DNA of 9,185 nt from a bacterium (GTDB lineage Bacteria; Ratteibacteria; UBA8468; B48-G9; JAFGKM01), in assembly GCA_026416755.1 (NCBI GenBank), contig JAOAEP010000011.1, positions 1 through 9,185 on the forward strand, in the 5' to 3' direction. How positions within the stretch are numbered: position 1 is the first letter of the stretch; each line of letters opens with the position of its first letter. Of this stretch, positions 7,344 to 9,185 are shown one piece after another. The notes under the pieces are model-generated. The model did no database searches. It was not told the origin of the DNA and saw nothing but the letters and a program-made list of their open reading frames with translations. Both the position numbers and the translations under genes were made by a program.

Positions 7344-8233
7344 TTAATCTTCTCCTTTAAAGTTTCTATTCTACTTGGATATATCTCAATTTTACTTTTT
7401 TCTTTGAGTTTTTTCATTAAATCTTCAACTTCTTTCTTCTTTTTTTGTGATAAAAGTAAATTTTTAATCATTGGTGTTGCTTCATTAAGTGTTAAAATTC
7501 TTTTTTCTGTCCTTCCTGTTAATTTTATTATATGATATCCCATTTCTGTTTTTATAATATTTGCTAGAATTTCACCTGGCTTTAATTGTGAAATTAAAGA
7601 TGCGACTTCTGGATTCAATTTTTCTACTTCTATCCATCCGATTTCTCCTCTTTTTTCTTTTGTAAAACTAATTGACTCTGTCTCTGCTATTTTTTCAAAC
7701 GATTCACCAAGTCGTAATCTATTTAATATTTCGTCTGCTTTTTCTTTTGAAGATACCACAATTTCAGAAATCTGTACCTTTTCAGGAATGATAAATTCAT
7801 TTAAATGAGTATTATAATAATTAGAAATCTCTTCATCCGTTATGGTTATTTCATTTATAAGAATATTTTCAACAAATTCTTGAGTTAAAACTTCCATATA
7901 ATAGTTTTTAATTTTATTTTCAACTTTTTTCTTTAGTTTTCCTTCATATTTTTTAGCATGTTGAAAAAGTATTATTTGATTAATATACTCATCAATAACC
8001 ACTTTTGGGTCTATAAAAAAAGCTTCTTTATAAACTTCAGGAGATGATCTAATTTTTTCAAGGATATCATCAATTGTAATTTTATATCCATTAACAACTG
8101 CAACTATCTTTCTTCTTTCTTTTACAATTGACAAAGATATTAGGAAAATTGTAATAATCATTAAAAAAGCAAGTCCAATAATTCCTTTCCATTTCCTTAA
8201 AAAAATTTTTAGTTTAATAATTTTAATTTTCAT
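7340..8233 (-). CDS. Membrane-anchored parvulin-type peptidyl-prolyl isomerase (PpiC/PrsA-like foldase)
   Basis: This 297-residue protein is a predicted envelope foldase. A basic N-terminus is followed by one hydrophobic segment at about 18-37 (KGIIGLAFLMIITIFLISLS) with charged residues right after it and no clear cleavage site, so it is probably an inner-membrane anchor facing the periplasm. Residues about 43-140 form a helical SurA/PrsA-like N-domain (VVNGYKITIDDILEKI, then EITITDEEISNYYNTHLNEF). The parvulin domain spans about 152-240, with LRLGESFEKIAE, RGEIGWIE (196-202), LKPGEI (217-222) and MGYHIIKLTGR (231-241). The first active-site histidine of classical parvulins is replaced (ISEIVV where ISHILV is usual), while H234 is kept. 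A lysine-rich helical tail follows. The stop overlaps the next foldase gene (ATGA), and the start overlaps the GspK-like gene in the same way, with a weak GAGA upstream. Isomerase activity is possible but not certain. Confidence 0.85.
   Translation of the reverse strand: MKIKIIKLKIFLRKWKGIIGLAFLMIITIFLISLSIVKERRKIVAVVNGYKITIDDILEKIRSSPEVYKEAFFIDPKVVIDEYINQIILFQHAKKYEGKLKKKVENKIKNYYMEVLTQEFVENILINEITITDEEISNYYNTHLNEFIIPEKVQISEIVVSSKEKADEILNRLRLGESFEKIAETESISFTKEKRGEIGWIEVEKLNPEVASLISQLKPGEILANIIKTEMGYHIIKLTGRTEKRILTLNEATPMIKNLLLSQKKKKEVEDLMKKLKEKSKIEIYPSRIETLKEKIK
7351..7356 (-). promoter_or_regulatory. Shine-Dalgarno of the SurA-like gene
   Basis: AGGAGA on the minus strand lies seven bases before the ATG at 7343, inside the end of the upstream foldase gene. 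It is one of only two good ribosome binding sites seen in the window and supports the chosen start, in addition to the ATGA overlap. Confidence 0.65.
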
Positions 8234-9185
8234 AGTTCTCTTTTATAGATTATTTTCTTTTTATTTCTATCATACCATACTGTTATTTTTTTCTCACCAA
8301 CAATTTCATCTTCTTCTATTTTACCATTATTATTTTTATCTTGCACTTTTTGTCCGAGTGAAATAATTTTGAAAACCTCTGCTTTTGTTGTAATAAGATT
8401 GATAATTTTTGAAAAAACTATTTCTTTTTCTCTTTTTATATCAACGAAAAGGTCTAACTCATTATCCTTCAAATCAAATCCATATTTTGTAATTTCCTCA
8501 TTCAACTTCCCTTTTTTTCCTTTTTCTCCATAAATACCAAGTATTTCAGAAATATCTCTAAATGGCCTTGCTTCTATAATCTTTTCTGCAATTTTTTCAT
8601 CAATTAAAGGTAAACACTCAAGTACTTCTTTTCCTGCAGTATTTATATTAATCCTTCCATAAACATTTTCATCAACTTTTTTATAACAGGTTAAATAATC
8701 TAAAATTTGATTGTCTTCTCCTTTCCAAAAATTTAACCTTTTCCAATTTTCCATTTTATGAATAAAACCAAGTTCTCCAAGAGTTGAAAATTGTCTGTTT
8801 TTTACATAAAAACTACTTGGCCAAGCAAAAGTCCAATTAGTTGCTCCAAATTCTCCACCAATCCAGGGTTGAAAATAAGCATTTAAATTATTTGGACTTG
8901 GAGGCCCTACAACCCAATCAGTAAGTCCTTTCATCCTTGGATCATTTTTTTGAACTGTAGTAGTTGGTGCATCTGCAATATACTCACAAAATTCAATTAA
9001 ATTATCATCTCTATCATATAATTTTATAGTAAAATCAAGCCCAAGATTTTCAAAAAAATCTATACGACTTAAAAATTCTCCTAAAAAACCGAGTGACCCT
9101 GGATTTATAGCAATAATTCTTTCATATTGTTGACAGTTTTCAGGTACCCCGGAAGAAGGGAAAAAAAGAGGAACAACAATTGGAA
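8230..9185 (-). CDS. GspK-like pseudopilin / secretion-associated protein, N-terminus outside window
   Basis: The frame is open from the window edge to the TGA at 8230, giving 317 complete codons. An internal ATG at 8934 exists, but coding clearly continues upstream of it, so this is a 5'-truncated view. Counting from the first full codon, INPGSLGFLGEFLSR and IADAPTTTVQKNDPRM lie at about 25-84. A helix-hairpin-helix motif follows at about 176-218 (GRININTAGKEVL, then IDEKIAEKIIEARPFRDISEILG), and a C-terminal strand region has ITTKAEVFKI, as in GspK, the minor pseudopilin at the tip of the type II secretion pseudopilus. Residues 282-293 (DKNNNGKIEEDE) fit the EF-hand loop pattern. The protein ends in ITVWYDRNKKKIIYKREL. 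A large pseudopilin-like protein of the Verru_Chthon cassette A kind is an alternative; I recall that resemblance only vaguely. The family call rests on the helix-hairpin-helix and C-terminal pattern; the pilin-type N-terminus cannot be seen. Confidence 0.6.
   Translation of the reverse strand, partial: PIVVPLFFPSSGVPENCQQYERIIAINPGSLGFLGEFLSRIDFFENLGLDFTIKLYDRDDNLIEFCEYIADAPTTTVQKNDPRMKGLTDWVVGPPSPNNLNAYFQPWIGGEFGATNWTFAWPSSFYVKNRQFSTLGELGFIHKMENWKRLNFWKGEDNQILDYLTCYKKVDENVYGRININTAGKEVLECLPLIDEKIAEKIIEARPFRDISEILGIYGEKGKKGKLNEEITKYGFDLKDNELDLFVDIKREKEIVFSKIINLITTKAEVFKIISLGQKVQDKNNNGKIEEDEIVGEKKITVWYDRNKKKIIYKREL

Noticed and set aside
8230..8934. Treating the pseudopilin-like gene as a complete 234-residue protein starting at 8934
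   Set aside because: The same frame stays open for 83 further codons to the window edge with protein-like sequence, so the ATG at 8934 is internal.

Overview
The window is a stretch of AT-rich bacterial DNA (roughly 28% G+C from spot counts of a few lines). All seven recognisable genes are on the minus strand and almost touch one another. The coding strand is rich in A, and the proteins are rich in Lys, Glu and Ile. Signal-peptide and SurA-type periplasmic foldases plus a GspK-like pseudopilin point to a two-membrane (diderm) bacterium. The low GC, the large GspK-like protein and the GuaB3-type enzyme would fit an uncultured lineage such as the Omnitrophota/PVC sphere. That placement is only a weak inference, and nothing in the window fixes the taxonomy.

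In transcription order (right to left): (1) 9185-8230, the C-terminal part of a GspK-like pseudopilin with a helix-hairpin-helix motif and an EF-hand-like loop; its N-terminus lies outside the window. (2) 8233-7340, a membrane-anchored parvulin-type foldase. (3) 7343-6549, a secreted SurA-like chaperone whose isomerase half is eroded. (4) 6549-5578, pdxA (vitamin B6 synthesis). (5) 5581-4697, rsmA/ksgA (16S rRNA dimethylation). (6) After a 132-nt gap, 4564-3404, guaB3 (an IMP dehydrogenase family enzyme without CBS domains). (7) 3407 to the window edge, dnaE, the replicative DNA polymerase III alpha subunit, lacking only its last residues. The gap before guaB3 holds a possible promoter and a strong Shine-Dalgarno, so guaB3-dnaE may be a separate or internal transcription unit.

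The foldase-pdxA-ksgA order matches the surA-pdxA-ksgA order of E. coli. Five of the six gene boundaries overlap (four ATGA, one TAATG), which suggests translational coupling. Together the genes cover envelope protein folding and secretion, cofactor synthesis, ribosome maturation, guanine nucleotide supply and DNA replication.

I found no mobile element, CRISPR array, tRNA, rRNA or convincing riboswitch. This is a compact housekeeping region. The more interesting points are the two complementary foldase genes, the EF-hand-like loop in the pseudopilin-like protein, the GuaB3-DnaE overlap and the complete PHP metal site in DnaE. I do not see evidence for a wholly new system.
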